Positions 5,612-5,943 of a DNA stretch of 5,943 nt are shown piece after piece. Positions within the stretch are counted from its first letter, which is position 1. Each line of letters opens with the position of its first letter. The stretch is from positions 1 through 5,943 of the forward strand of contig CAZASM010000042.1 in assembly GCA_964487895.1 (NCBI GenBank), read 5' to 3'. The position numbers and the translations under genes were made by a program. Under the pieces are notes generated by a model. The model had not been told where the DNA came from, did no database searches, and saw only the letters and a list, made by a program, of their open reading frames with translations. This DNA is from CAYYYA01 sp964487895. Lineage in GTDB: Bacteria > Patescibacteriota > Patescibacteriia > UBA1558 > 2-01-FULL-52-15.

Positions 5612-5818
5612 TTAATTAGTATGTACAGAGAAGCTGAGAAGTTTATGACTACTACGAACCAAGTGTAACATCTCTTTCCCTGTTTGTGGAGAGAAGATAG
5701 AGATCAAATTACTAGCAATTAACACTGCTGATAGAGAGATGGCGTTCTTGTCTCCTTGCATCATTACCTTTAACTTCTCTGGTAGTCGGAAGAAAACATG
5801 TGCCGTGTATTTATCCAC
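5612..5818 (-). CDS. Uncertain small ORF, faint ribbon-helix-helix resemblance
   Basis: 68 aa from a GTG with no properly spaced Shine-Dalgarno. The segment AHVFFRLPEKLK followed by NAISLSAVLIASNLI resembles the strand-helix-turn-helix pattern of ribbon-helix-helix DNA-binding proteins (R-L-P-E then I-S-L-S-A-L), a resemblance seen by eye only. The frame continues upstream to the window edge, interrupted only by one TGA at 5857-5859, so it may be the end of a longer gene broken by a nonsense change. It ends in TAA just before the -10-like box of the membrane operon. If real it could be a local repressor; it may also be a chance frame. The stretch from 5819 to 5943 has no gene I can support. 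It holds an 8-base direct repeat CTTCCGGC (5868-5875, 5891-5898) and a GGTGC/GCACC stem at 5864-5878. Confidence 0.3.
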   Translation of the reverse strand: MDKYTAHVFFRLPEKLKVMMQGDKNAISLSAVLIASNLISIFSPQTGKEMLHLVRSSHKLLSFSVHTN

Positions 5819-5943
5819 TCCTTCTGCTCGCTCTGTTGCTTCTGCTGCTGTGAAGAATCAATGGGTGCTTCCGGCACCGTCTGATAAAGACTTCCGGCCA
5901 AAATCAGAACCTTCATTGATGATACCGTAGCAGCGACGGCATT

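Noticed and set aside
5739..5930. 63-codon plus-strand ORF near the right edge
   Set aside because: No ribosome binding site and no recognisable motif; it mirrors the minus-strand frame and neither is secure.
5770..5943. Second minus-strand frame open to the right edge, ending in TAA at 5770-5772
   Set aside because: Gln/Ser-rich translation, no supported start, and it conflicts with the frame that continues into the 68-codon ORF. Too little is visible to call a gene.
1..5943. CRISPR array, tRNA or rRNA genes
   Set aside because: No regularly spaced repeats, no tRNA T-arm and acceptor combination, and no rRNA-like stretches were seen on either strand.

Overview
The window looks like accessory DNA from a bacterium, with phage- or integrative-element-type genes on the left and a small membrane-protein operon on the right. 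Nothing names the species. Several traits fit Patescibacteria/CPR-type genomes: AT-leaning small genes, a possible leaderless transcript, and a membrane-anchored SNase-type nuclease with a short Cys-containing tail. That assignment is inference and weak. The code is standard: long genes have no internal TGA, and TGA ends at least three of the calls.

Left (1-1837): the C-terminal nuclease half of a phage terminase large subunit (+) enters from outside the window. It meets, tail to tail with 24 bases between, a minus-strand gene for a two-helix membrane-anchored thermonuclease homologue.

Centre-left (1838-2149): a 300-base non-coding stretch. Its left part can fold, when read as minus-strand RNA, into a row of hairpins. 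Two abutting 8-bp stems both carry GAAA tetraloops and use G-U pairs that exist only on that strand. Its right part holds inverted and direct repeats just before a serine recombinase gene, and is the best candidate in the window for a recombinase binding or attachment site.

Centre (2150-4743): a zinc-ribbon serine recombinase, then an ATP-grasp ligase-like gene behind a -10 box whose spacing suggests a leaderless mRNA, then a GNAT acetyltransferase overlapping it by 8 bases. The last two form an operon and may be cargo of the recombinase-bearing element. Their substrate cannot be read from the sequence.

Right (4744-5943): a symmetric hairpin separates the rightward operon from a leftward operon of three tiny membrane proteins (82, 62 and 61 aa), each behind a strong Shine-Dalgarno sequence. 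This cassette is richer in G+C than the recombinase region (hand counts of single 60-base rows: 62% at 5161 and 55% at 4921, against 32% at 2881). Upstream of it lies a -10-like box and an uncertain 68-residue reading frame with a faint ribbon-helix-helix look, whose frame continues to the window edge except for one TGA.
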